31,005 nt of DNA from Flavobacteriales bacterium UBA6049 (GTDB lineage Bacteria; Bacteroidota; Bacteroidia; Flavobacteriales_G; Salibacteraceae), in the NCBI GenBank assembly GCA_002429085.1, contig DIYR01000144.1:1-31005 (forward strand). Direction: 5' to 3'. This document shows, in pieces, positions 16,157 to 24,413 of the stretch. The notes below the pieces were generated by a model, which made no database searches, was not told where the DNA came from, and saw nothing but the letters and a program-made list of their open reading frames with translations. The stretch's first letter is position 1. Each line of letters starts with the position of its first letter. A program made the translations under genes and the position numbers.

Positions 16157-16399
16157 AAGGCGAAATTTTTACCGGATTAATTGGAGTGGAAGCGAGAAGA
16201 GAAGGGAGTAGATTGCCTTTCGAGCCCAGATAAGAACTCAATTGTTTGGTACAATCAATTTTTCTCGCTGAATACAATGTCCCCTGTTTATCCTGCAAAG
16301 GAAGAGTACTAGCTTGACTCGTTGGTTATCTGAAATTTATGAGATGCTTACCAAGAAGTGATTGGTTAAGAATCATATATGAACAACGTAAACGTATTG

Positions 16400-17821
16400 T
16401 TACGAGACTGTTGCAAGAGATTGGTCAATGAGTTCCACCAATTTTGGATCTGATGGAAACGGAGCACTAGCATCAATTATTCTTCCCTGTTGATCTAATA
16501 AAACGTATCTAGGTATGGCTATTAGCACATAATCGTATGCCATTTTCGAACTCCAACCTCCTGGCATGAACCACTGATTTCCTTTCAGGTTTTCTTCATT
16601 CACATAAGAAGTCCACTTGTAACGAGAATCATCTATACTTATGCTTACTACCTCAAATGGTTGGCCTTTGAATTTTCTTTTTACACCTTCCAGATATTTC
16701 ATTTGATCGATACATGGCCCACACCAAGTAGCCCAAAAATCAACCAAGACTACCTTACCTTTTAAAGAATCTAAGGTTTGTTTAGCTCCGCCTGCATCTA
16801 CTGCCTGAAAAACTGGAGGCAGATTGCCTTGCGCTAAATGTCCACGAATTTCTAATTCATTCAAAAGAGTTGATCCCAACTTATCATCTGTTATAGCACT
16901 AAGAGCCTTCTGGATCAGTGAATCTGGCTCATAATGAAAATCGTAAGCAATGTAATTTTTGGTTGCACTTGCTAAGAAGTAATCTTTTACCTCTCCTTTC
17001 AATACGCTATCAATCCAATTTACTTTGGCTTCGAACATATTAGTCTGAGAGCCCAATGGATCTAAATACACTTCTTCTAAGTCTCTATCCATAATCAATT
17101 GAATAGAAACTAGGTAATCGGCTTCTTCGAATACATTGGTATCGTGAAAATTGAATTCAGAAATAAAGTCGTAGTATGAAGAATCTAATGGTTGTAACGA
17201 ATCTGAAAACTGGTAACGAACCTTTGGATACTTCAATTTATGCGCAGTTGCATAGTAAAAGTTACTCATTGATTCGCGCTTGAAAAACGATTCGCTGAAT
17301 GTTGGTTTATCTGTAATAAACTTCACTAAGATGGTATCGAGTGATTTTCGAGCAAGATCTAACTCTTGCAGAAAGTCTTGTTGCGTTCCGTTGTACAGCT
17401 CCTTTTCAATTACACCTCGTTTAGCATACCACTTATCGCGCAAATAACGACTTGGCTTTTTGGTACCCGCTGAAAACTTCAATGTCTCAACTGGATTTTT
17501 TGCATCGATGTTAATGTTTAACGTTTTTCCTGGAGTTAAATACACAGGCATTACATCATTACCATAACCTAACCAATAGCGCCCTTCTGGAATATCAAAT
17601 ACTTGGTAAAACAACCAGTTCGTATCAATTTTAATGGTATCCATCCATGGTTGTACTCCTTGTGCAACTTGCATTGGAGTAAGTTGTGGTTGTAACGTTA
17701 AAAAACCAATGTAATCCTCGGCTACTTCACCGCCCAATTCTACTTTATTGATTGGTCTATTTTCTCGTTTACAAGCAAAAAAAGTTGTTGCTAGTAGCAA
17801 CCACATCCATGGGTTTCTCAT
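16400..17821 (-). CDS. TlpA-like thioredoxin-domain lipoprotein
   Basis: A predicted periplasm-facing lipoprotein of 473 residues. The lipobox TFFAC gives lipidated Cys17. Residues about 20–330 are a Bacteroidota-type N-terminal extension with a β-rich start (DUF4369-like in position, not confidently assigned) and a helical middle. Residues about 335–473 form a TlpA/thioredoxin domain with active site WCGPC (366–370) after VVLVDFWAT, and the cis-Pro loop AIPRYVLLD. It should reduce or oxidise envelope disulfides. It is the third gene of the aspS operon, starting 3 bp after the small lipoprotein gene. A MurG-type or cytochrome c link is not visible here, so the partner is unknown. Confidence 0.88.
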   Translation of the reverse strand: MRNPWMWLLLATTFFACKRENRPINKVELGGEVAEDYIGFLTLQPQLTPMQVAQGVQPWMDTIKIDTNWLFYQVFDIPEGRYWLGYGNDVMPVYLTPGKTLNINIDAKNPVETLKFSAGTKKPSRYLRDKWYAKRGVIEKELYNGTQQDFLQELDLARKSLDTILVKFITDKPTFSESFFKRESMSNFYYATAHKLKYPKVRYQFSDSLQPLDSSYYDFISEFNFHDTNVFEEADYLVSIQLIMDRDLEEVYLDPLGSQTNMFEAKVNWIDSVLKGEVKDYFLASATKNYIAYDFHYEPDSLIQKALSAITDDKLGSTLLNELEIRGHLAQGNLPPVFQAVDAGGAKQTLDSLKGKVVLVDFWATWCGPCIDQMKYLEGVKRKFKGQPFEVVSISIDDSRYKWTSYVNEENLKGNQWFMPGGWSSKMAYDYVLIAIPRYVLLDQQGRIIDASAPFPSDPKLVELIDQSLATVS

Positions 17822-17824
17822 GAC

Positions 17825-18292
17825 TTATTGTCTAACTCCGTTAAACTCTATGGTTAAAGTACCACCCTCTTCGAAACTGCGAGTGTAAGTATAGGTAAGT
17901 GTTCCTGTTGTATCTGAAACATTATTAGAAGAGGTAACCGTTAATCTGAAATTACCCTCTACATTTTGATTTTCTCCGTCATATATACCCTGACCAGAAA
18001 TAACGCTGGATAATGACGGTGAACTGTTATTAGAACCAGAGGTAGTTGCTCTAAAAGCATCCCCTCCTTGCCCAATCAAGTTTAAATCGTTCTTTCCAAC
18101 ATACGTTACATTTATGAGGGCATCTTCAGAAGAGTTTCTATCTGGAAAACTCGAATATTCTAGTGTTTCCACCCCATCATATGCTCCAGGCGCAGCTACT
18201 GCTACATCTGATGTTGAAGTATCTACAACATCATCACTTGTACATGCAAAGCTGCCTAATGCTAATGCTATTATGAAAAGTTGTTTAGTCAT
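17825..18292 (-). CDS. Small Ser/Thr/Asn-rich lipoprotein, function unknown
   Basis: 155 residues, no recognised domain. The lipoprotein signal is MTKQLFIIALALGSFAC with lipidated Cys17. The mature part begins with a Ser/Thr/Asp/Val/Ala-rich linker (about 18–37). It continues as a probable all-β domain ending TLTYTYTRSFEEGGTLTIEF. The ATG at 18292 lies inside the end of aspS (8-nt overlap), and the TlpA-like gene starts 3 bp after its stop. It is therefore translated as part of that operon. A binding or chaperone partner for the TlpA-like protein is a guess from position only. Confidence 0.8.
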   Translation of the reverse strand: MTKQLFIIALALGSFACTSDDVVDTSTSDVAVAAPGAYDGVETLEYSSFPDRNSSEDALINVTYVGKNDLNLIGQGGDAFRATTSGSNNSSPSLSSVISGQGIYDGENQNVEGNFRLTVTSSNNVSDTTGTLTYTYTRSFEEGGTLTIEFNGVRQ

Positions 18293-20036
18293 TTGATTTT
18301 AGATTGATATGCAGCTCATCTAACTGCTCGTTTGATACAGCAGATGGCGAATCAATCATCACATCGCGACCAGCGTTATTCTTAGGGAATGCAATAAAAT
18401 CTCTGATGCTTTCTTCTCCGGCTGAAACGGATACCAAACGATCGAAACCGAATGCAATACCACCATGCGGAGGTGCACCATACTCAAAGGCATTCATTAA
18501 GAATCCGAACTGAGCTTCGGCTTCTTCATCTGAGAATCCTAGTGCTTTGAACATCTTCTGCTGTAGTTCTTTATCGTGAATTCTGATAGATCCACCACCT
18601 AGTTCAACGCCATTCATTACCATATCGTATGCGTTGGCTTTTACTTTACCAGGGTCGGTATCCATCAACTCAATATCTTCTGCCACTGGTGCTGTGAATG
18701 GGTGGTGCATTGCATGGAAACGTTGAGAATCTTCGTCCCACTCTAACAATGGAAAATCTACCACCCATAATGGAGCGTACTCTCCTTTTACACGTAATTC
18801 CAAACGGTTACCCATTTCTAAACGCAATTCGTTCAACTGTTTGCGTGTAGCATTTGTTTCGCCAGAAAGCACCAATACTAAATCCCCAGGTTTTGCCTCG
18901 AATCTATCTAACCAAGACTGCAGAACTTCTTGACTGTAGAACTTATCTACTGCTGATTTGATTGTACCATCTTCATTGTACTTTACCCAAACCAACCCTT
19001 TAGCACCAATTTGAGGGCGCTTCATCCAATCGGTTAGTTTATCGATATCTTTACGTGAGTATGATGCACAGCCTGGAGCACAAATACCTACTACCAATTC
19101 TGCTTGATCAAATACTTTGAACCCTTGGTCTTTTGCCAGATCGTTCAATTCATTAAACTGCATTCCAAAACGAATATCTGGTTTATCAGATCCGTATAAA
19201 CGCATGGCATCATCGTATTGCATACGAGGGAAATCTGGCAAGTCAATTCCCTTTACTTCTTTGTAAAGGTGTTTCACCATTCCTTCAAATACAGCCAAAA
19301 TATCATCGCGCTCTACGAAAGACATTTCACAGTCAATTTGCGTAAACTCTGGCTGACGATCAGCACGTAAATCCTCATCTCTAAAACAACGTACAATTTG
19401 GAAGTAACGGTCATACCCAGAAACCATCAACAATTGCTTGAAGGTTTGAGGAGATTGTGGTAAAGCATAAAACTCACCTTCGTGCATACGAGATGGCACA
19501 ATAAAATCTCTTGCCCCTTCTGGAGTTGACTTGATTAAAAATGGTGTCTCGATCTCTAAAAATCCTTGCTGGTCTAAGTACTTACGCGTTTCTATTCCCA
19601 TTTGATGACGCAACATCATGTTGTTCTTTAGTGGGTTTCTGCGTAAGTCTAAATAGCGATATTTCATTCTCAATTCTTCACCACCATCGGTTTCATCTTC
19701 TATAGTAAATGGAGGAGTTTGAGCAGCATTCAAAACATTTAATTCTGTAACCTTCACCTCAATTTCTCCAGTTGGCAACTGATCGTTCTTACTTGCTCTT
19801 TCAATTACCTCTCCTTTAATTTGAATTACGTACTCACGACCTAATTTACGTGCATCATCTAACAACGCTTTGTTATCCTCTTCACTAAATGCCAACTGAG
19901 TAATGCCATAACGATCGCGTAGATCGATGAAGGTCATACCTCCCAAAGCTCTAGATTTTTGAATCCATCCAGAAAGGGTTACATTTTGTCCTACGTGCTC
20001 AATGCGTAATTCTCCGCATGTATGTGATCTGTACAT
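18285..20036 (-). CDS. aspS: Aspartyl-tRNA synthetase
   Basis: Charges tRNA-Asp with aspartate in the cytosol. The 583 residues fit the bacterial type with its GAD insertion. An N-terminal OB-fold anticodon-binding domain is present (TLSGWIQKSRALGG, FIDLRDRYG). Class II motif 2 is seen as RCFRDEDLRADRQPEFTQ and motif 3 as GGIAFGFDRLV near the C-terminus. Position 31 is Leu (RALGG), as at the equivalent E. coli position. In P. aeruginosa, a His there has been linked to relaxed tRNA-Asn/Asp discrimination, so a discriminating enzyme is weakly suggested. It is the first gene of an operon with two lipoprotein genes and diverges from tadA. Confidence 0.98.
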   Translation of the reverse strand: MYRSHTCGELRIEHVGQNVTLSGWIQKSRALGGMTFIDLRDRYGITQLAFSEEDNKALLDDARKLGREYVIQIKGEVIERASKNDQLPTGEIEVKVTELNVLNAAQTPPFTIEDETDGGEELRMKYRYLDLRRNPLKNNMMLRHQMGIETRKYLDQQGFLEIETPFLIKSTPEGARDFIVPSRMHEGEFYALPQSPQTFKQLLMVSGYDRYFQIVRCFRDEDLRADRQPEFTQIDCEMSFVERDDILAVFEGMVKHLYKEVKGIDLPDFPRMQYDDAMRLYGSDKPDIRFGMQFNELNDLAKDQGFKVFDQAELVVGICAPGCASYSRKDIDKLTDWMKRPQIGAKGLVWVKYNEDGTIKSAVDKFYSQEVLQSWLDRFEAKPGDLVLVLSGETNATRKQLNELRLEMGNRLELRVKGEYAPLWVVDFPLLEWDEDSQRFHAMHHPFTAPVAEDIELMDTDPGKVKANAYDMVMNGVELGGGSIRIHDKELQQKMFKALGFSDEEAEAQFGFLMNAFEYGAPPHGGIAFGFDRLVSVSAGEESIRDFIAFPKNNAGRDVMIDSPSAVSNEQLDELHINLKSND

Positions 20037-20123
20037 AATTCTATTTGATGAAGTGCGAAATTAACCGTTTGAACACAGTTTGTAACATGATTTTGACGGG
20101 AATTCTTGTAATGTTGTAATCCT

Positions 20124-20570
20124 ATGGAGTTAACGGTATTCTCAGACGAACACTTTATGAAACAAGCACTGCTTGAAGCACAACGTGCTTACGATGCCGA
20201 TGAAGTGCCTGTTGGAGCTGTAATTGTTTCTCAAAACAGAATCATTGCAAGAGCTCATAATCTATCTGAACGTTTGAATGATGTTACTGCACACGCTGAA
20301 ATGCAAGCTATTACTGCAGCGGCAGAAACACTTGGAGGAAAGTATTTAAAAGACTGCACCATGTATGTTACGCTAGAACCTTGTGTGATGTGTGCTGGTG
20401 GGTTGTTTTGGTCGCAGATTGGAAAGGTGGTTTATGGTGCATCAGACCCCAAAAGAGGGTATGCTCGTATTCAATCTTCGCTATTGCATCCTAAAACCAC
20501 TGTACTTTCGGGTGTTATGGAAGCAGAATGTTCTGCATTAATGAAACAATTTTTTCAATCGAAACGATAA
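20124..20570 (+). CDS. tadA: tRNA-specific adenosine deaminase
   Basis: Deaminates A34 to inosine in tRNA-Arg(ACG), an essential step in most bacteria. The 148-residue length and the zinc/catalytic motifs fit TadA: HAE (His57, Glu59) and PCVMC (Cys87, Cys90) within TLEPCVMCAG. Other nucleoside deaminases share these motifs. The N-terminal FMKQALLEAQRAYDADEVPVG pattern, given here in parts, supports TadA. It is divergent from aspS with an 87-bp spacer and is followed by the bacilliredoxin gene after 61 bp. Confidence 0.93.
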   Translation: MELTVFSDEHFMKQALLEAQRAYDADEVPVGAVIVSQNRIIARAHNLSERLNDVTAHAEMQAITAAAETLGGKYLKDCTMYVTLEPCVMCAGGLFWSQIGKVVYGASDPKRGYARIQSSLLHPKTTVLSGVMEAECSALMKQFFQSKR

Positions 20571-20593
20571 GAACTTAGCCCTTGGGTTATTGT

Positions 20594-20601
20594 TACTTTT
20601 G
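20594..20601 (+). promoter_or_regulatory. −7 element TACTTTTG of the bacilliredoxin gene
   Basis: TACTTTTG is a full TAnnTTTG match. It ends 30 nt before the ATG at 20632, in the tadA–bacilliredoxin spacer, so the gene probably has its own promoter. No clear −33 TTTG was found at about 20 bp. Confidence 0.5.
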
Positions 20602-20631
20602 TAATTCAATCAAGATAAAACAGCAAAACAT

Positions 20632-21048
20632 ATGTATCCAGCAGAAATAGTTGCGCCAATGAAAGAAGACCTTACTTCGGCAGGTTTTCAAGATTGCGTT
20701 TCAGTAGAAGATGTAGATCAAGTATTAAAAGAAACTGAAGGTACCGTATTAATGGTAGTTAATTCAGTTTGTGGATGTGCGGCAGGAATGGCTCGTCCGG
20801 GAGTGAAGATGGCTGTATCTGGCTCTAAAAAACCTACCAAATTAGCTACTGTATTTGCAGGAGTAGATAAAGATGCTACTGAGCAAGCACGTAGATACAT
20901 GTTACCTTACCCTCCGTCAAGCCCAAGCATTGCTTTGTTTAAAGATGGTAGATTAGTACACATGTTAGAAAGGCACAATATTGAAGGTCATTCTGCCGAG
21001 TTAATCTCAGAAAACTTACAAGCTGCGTTTGATGAGTTTGTAGATTAA
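20632..21048 (+). CDS. BrxA/BrxB family bacilliredoxin
   Basis: Members of this family (YphP/YqiW) are thioredoxin-fold proteins. In Firmicutes they remove bacillithiol from oxidised protein thiols. The family signature CGC is at residues 47–49 in VVNSVCGCAAGMARPG, together with MYPAEIVAPMKEDL and YPPSSPSIALFKDG. The 138-residue length is typical. Bacteroidota commonly encode this family, and bacillithiol or a related thiol is the expected partner, but no bacillithiol synthesis gene is in this window. It has its own −7 element upstream and a terminator downstream, so it is probably monocistronic. Confidence 0.93.
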   Translation: MYPAEIVAPMKEDLTSAGFQDCVSVEDVDQVLKETEGTVLMVVNSVCGCAAGMARPGVKMAVSGSKKPTKLATVFAGVDKDATEQARRYMLPYPPSSPSIALFKDGRLVHMLERHNIEGHSAELISENLQAAFDEFVD

Positions 21049-21074
21049 TCATCAGTTTGATAAAATGAAAGATG

Positions 21075-21100
21075 AAGCCTCAGTGAAAACTGGGGCTTTT
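21075..21100 (+). terminator. Intrinsic terminator after the bacilliredoxin gene
   Basis: Arms AAGCCTCAG (21075–21083) and CTGGGGCTT (21090–21098) pair with one G·U wobble around a TGAAAA loop. A T-rich tail (TTTTGTTTT) follows. Confidence 0.82.
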
Positions 21101-21306
21101 GTTTTCAGGTAAAGTGCAGTATGTCCTTTATTCTCGATACAGACCAACAAGTTGATCTACTCGAATTTGACAGGAGATTCACGCACTACTTACTGGTGAT
21201 TATGAGTCACATCGCACATCATACTAAAGCACTGCCTTTTTTACACAGAAAGTTTGCCACTGTAACTTTTCGCATAGTTATTCGTCTCACCTTCAAACTC
21301 TTTACC

Positions 21307-21633
21307 ATGAAATTAGTAGCAGTAAGTTTGTTGAGTCTATTAGTGGCTTCGTTTAATGGAATAACTCCAACTCAAGAAAAAGGAATTGAAGCTTCTTACG
21401 GAGATGAAAAAGTTCAGCTCATACTAGAAGATGATTTCTCTTTCCATTTTAAAGATTTGTGTAGTTCGAAGAAGATTGATGTTTCTGGAACGTATGAGAT
21501 TGATGGTAATAAGGTTCATCTTTCTGCAACAGATAAGTCTGTTTCGTTTCATGACACTTGGAGACTCTTGAATAATCAACAAGTCGCTAAATCTAGAAAA
21601 GGTTTGCTTTTTATGAGTTTGTGCGAGATGTGA
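21307..21633 (+). CDS. Small exported protein, function unknown
   Basis: A 108-residue protein with a signal peptide (MKLVAVSLLSLLVASFNG). An upstream in-frame ATG at 21121 would add 62 residues of no protein-like character in front of this signal, so the ATG at 21307 is preferred. The mature part is small and probably β-rich (VQLILEDDFSFHFKDL, SGTYEIDGNKVHLS). It resembles the layout of small lipocalin-like or NlpE-N-like envelope domains, without a firm match. It lies 48 bp upstream of the glycan cassette and may be co-transcribed with it, though no direct link is visible. Confidence 0.65.
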   Translation: MKLVAVSLLSLLVASFNGITPTQEKGIEASYGDEKVQLILEDDFSFHFKDLCSSKKIDVSGTYEIDGNKVHLSATDKSVSFHDTWRLLNNQQVAKSRKGLLFMSLCEM

Positions 21634-21681
21634 GAAGCAAAACATATAGTTTCGCTATAGTTCAACGAACGTCAGTAGCGA

Positions 21682-22809
21682 ATGATTCTAAAACGCATTA
21701 GAAATAGCATCATTGGATTTTTCATTTTTCTAATCTTCTTAGAAGTTGGTCTTCTGATTGTTTGTCAGTTTGGTACTTTACCGATTCATGTTCCTACCTA
21801 TAACTTTATAAACATCAATTCTTTTTGGGTTGATTCTAATCCTCATTTTGGTAGTCAACACCCAGCAAATTCCGAGATAACCTTAGCTAAAAGTTGCTTT
21901 TCTATTTCAATGCAAAGCAATAGCTATGGTTTTAGGGATAAAGAGCGAAAAAAAACCTCTTCTCAAAAACGCGTAGTAGTATTAGGCGATTCATTTGTTG
22001 AAGGTTACGGTGTTGAACAGAGCAAAAGGTTTACCAATTTATTGGAGCAGGAAACTGGAATTCCACACCTCAACTTTGGGATTTCTGGAAACTTTGGGAG
22101 TACGCAATATTGGCAAACGTATGAGCATGTAGCCTCAGAATTTGACCATGACGCTGTAATTGTTTGCCTCTTACCTGCTAATGATTTCATTGATGATGAT
22201 TATGAAATAGGAAAGCTAGGGTTGAAAGAAAGGTATCGTCCTTATCTGGTTGGCGAATTTCCCAACTATGAATTGATTCACTACAATACAGATATGTTGG
22301 CTGGGGAACCTAAACCGTTACAAGAATATACTTTGAAACGATTTTTAGGCAATTTCACTTACTCATACAATGTGGCTTTGTACGCTAAATCTACTTTACT
22401 TCCGAGAGTATCTGCTTTCAGTTCTAATGAGGTGAGCTTGCTACAATTTGAAGATAAGCCTGGCTATTTCAATTATTCTAAAGCGCATCTCAATAGGGTA
22501 AAATATGCCCTGATGCAGATTAGAGAAAAGGCTGGGGAGAAGCCTCTTTTGGTATGTAGTATACCAAACGGTGAAGAGCTATTTGCAAAATCAGATTTAC
22601 AAAATGATGAGTTAGGAGCTGAACTAAGTGCATTTTGCATTGAGAACAACATAGAGTATTTGAATCTATTTGAGCTTCAACAGTTATATGATTCATCTAC
22701 TCAACAGCAGCTTTTTCTTTCTTGTGATGGGCACTGGAGTGAGCTAGGGAATGCACGCGCAGCGCAAGAGTTAATCAGTACTTTTTCGTTTTATTCAAAC
22801 AAGCTATAA
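21682..22809 (+). CDS. Membrane-anchored SGNH/GDSL-type hydrolase (paralog 1)
   Basis: A 375-residue protein with an N-terminal transmembrane helix (about 9–30, SIIGFFIFLIFLEVGLLIV) and an extracytoplasmic SGNH domain. Block I is VVVLGDSFVEGYG with nucleophile Ser104. A block II glycine lies in NFGISGN, block III Asn167 in LLPANDF, and block V is DGHW (Asp349, His351). The complete tetrad suggests an active esterase or acyltransferase, probably acting on O-acyl groups of a glycan. Its neighbours are glycosyltransferases and a ligase. It is the first gene of the cassette, and its TAA overlaps the ATG of the next gene by one base. It is clearly paralogous to the cassette's last gene. Confidence 0.85.
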   Translation: MILKRIRNSIIGFFIFLIFLEVGLLIVCQFGTLPIHVPTYNFININSFWVDSNPHFGSQHPANSEITLAKSCFSISMQSNSYGFRDKERKKTSSQKRVVVLGDSFVEGYGVEQSKRFTNLLEQETGIPHLNFGISGNFGSTQYWQTYEHVASEFDHDAVIVCLLPANDFIDDDYEIGKLGLKERYRPYLVGEFPNYELIHYNTDMLAGEPKPLQEYTLKRFLGNFTYSYNVALYAKSTLLPRVSAFSSNEVSLLQFEDKPGYFNYSKAHLNRVKYALMQIREKAGEKPLLVCSIPNGEELFAKSDLQNDELGAELSAFCIENNIEYLNLFELQQLYDSSTQQQLFLSCDGHWSELGNARAAQELISTFSFYSNKL

Positions 22810-24413
22810 TGCGAATAGCGACTGACTTAAAAATATCGATACAGTCTCATTCAACTTACATCCTCATTCTTTTAGGAACTTGGGTTCTTTCTTCTTTTCT
22901 CATAAATCCTATTGGTGAATTCCCCTTAAACGATGATTGGGCTTATGCACTATCTATTAAGTGGTTTCACGAAACAGGTCAATTGAAGATTGCTAACTGG
23001 GGCGAGATGACTTTAGTCGGTCACCTTTTATGGGGAGGTTTATTCACCTATTTCACCGATTTTTCTCATTCCGCTTTACGTTTCTCTACCATTGTTCTAG
23101 GGTTTGGGTTACTCATAACCCTTTACTCCATTGCCATAGAGGTTGGCTTCTCAAAGCCCATCTCTTTGCTCATGAGTTTAATCTTACTAGTTAACCCTAT
23201 ATTCATGGCTTTGTCTAATACTTACATGACAGATGTGCCTTTTGCGTTCTTTACTGCAATCTCCCTTCTTTTTTACTTGAAGGCTCACAACAAAGAGTCT
23301 TATTTATACTTGGCTCTAGCTATTTCAACAACAGTAATTTCTTTACTCTACCGCCAACTGGCCTTTGTTCTTCCTTTAAGCTGGTTCATTGCACAGCTCA
23401 TTCTTCCAACCCGTTCATTTAAAAATGGGTTTTGGATAGTTTCTCCACTTGCTCTCGTTCTCCTATCTTATTTTCTGTTCACTTTTTTTATGACGGATGC
23501 TGGATTACTGCAACCAAGATTTAACGATAAGCTCAATGTTATTCAAACTGTACTAAGCTCATTTTCCATAAAAAGTGGAGTTAACATTGCGGGTTACATC
23601 TGTATTACCATCTCGTATATGGGACTCTTTTTTTCTCCCTTCTTGATTTTACGACTAAAGCAAAGTTGGGTGAGGTATAAATGGCTATTGACATGTTACA
23701 CTATTCTCGTTTCAGCCGTTTTAATTGTAAGCGAAAAAACTCTTCCTGCACTTGATAATATTTGGATAGATTTTGGCGTTGGACCAACCACACTACCTGA
23801 TTTTTATGATGACTTCAACCATACACCTCCTTATACAATGCATGCATGGGCACGTGGATTACTTACTATTATAGCAGTATTTTTTGGTGGGATACTCGCT
23901 ATTCAAATTCTAGAAACTGTTCGAACCAAGTTACGTACGTTTCAGGTTCTTCTCAGTGTATTGGCAACCATCATTTACTTAGCCCCATTTATGCTCGTTG
24001 GTATATACGATAGGTACCTTATTCCTCTTTTCTTTTTAGGCATTCTACTTTTATCACCTCCGAATAATAAAACATCGTCTAAGAACAACTTGCTAAAAGC
24101 AGCTTTATACCTAGCTCCATTTTTTGTATTCTCTGTATCTGCAACACACGATTACCTATCTTGGAACAGAGTTAGATGGCAGGCACTCCATGAATTTGAA
24201 AAAAGTAATGGCAAAGGGTTAATAACAGGAGGGGTTGAATATGATGCTTGGAACTATTATTCAGATGATGTACCGCAGTGGTGGGAGGAAATTCCTACCA
24301 ACTATGCCATTGTATTCTCAACCAACAACAACGAGCAAATTATAGCTTCTTATTCCTACAACAGATGGCTGCCTGGAGAGAATAGTTTACATATTATTCA
24401 ACAACTTCCATGA
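22809..24413 (+). CDS. GT-C membrane glycosyltransferase (GT39/ArnT-like), first
   Basis: A 534-residue polytopic membrane protein with about 10–12 hydrophobic segments. The first extracytoplasmic loop carries FPLNDDWAYALS with the acidic pair Asp42–Asp43, the position of the catalytic Asp in GT39/GT83 (PMT/ArnT) enzymes. These use polyprenyl-phosphate sugars to glycosylate proteins, lipids or glycans on the outer face of the inner membrane. A short soluble-looking C-terminal tail (GVEYDAWNYYSDDVPQWWEE) ends the protein. It overlaps its neighbours by 1 and 4 nt, which suggests translational coupling. Donor and acceptor cannot be read from the sequence. Confidence 0.82.
   Translation: MRIATDLKISIQSHSTYILILLGTWVLSSFLINPIGEFPLNDDWAYALSIKWFHETGQLKIANWGEMTLVGHLLWGGLFTYFTDFSHSALRFSTIVLGFGLLITLYSIAIEVGFSKPISLLMSLILLVNPIFMALSNTYMTDVPFAFFTAISLLFYLKAHNKESYLYLALAISTTVISLLYRQLAFVLPLSWFIAQLILPTRSFKNGFWIVSPLALVLLSYFLFTFFMTDAGLLQPRFNDKLNVIQTVLSSFSIKSGVNIAGYICITISYMGLFFSPFLILRLKQSWVRYKWLLTCYTILVSAVLIVSEKTLPALDNIWIDFGVGPTTLPDFYDDFNHTPPYTMHAWARGLLTIIAVFFGGILAIQILETVRTKLRTFQVLLSVLATIIYLAPFMLVGIYDRYLIPLFFLGILLLSPPNNKTSSKNNLLKAALYLAPFFVFSVSATHDYLSWNRVRWQALHEFEKSNGKGLITGGVEYDAWNYYSDDVPQWWEEIPTNYAIVFSTNNNEQIIASYSYNRWLPGENSLHIIQQLP

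Noticed and set aside
16157..16399. Spacer examined for a gene, small RNA or terminator
   Set aside because: Only a weak imperfect pairing (CTTACCAA with TTGGTTAAG near 16347–16371) without a T-run. Nothing supportable.
21121..21306. N-terminal extension of the small exported protein from an upstream ATG
   Set aside because: The added 62 residues would precede a clear signal peptide starting at the ATG at 21307, and they look non-coding.
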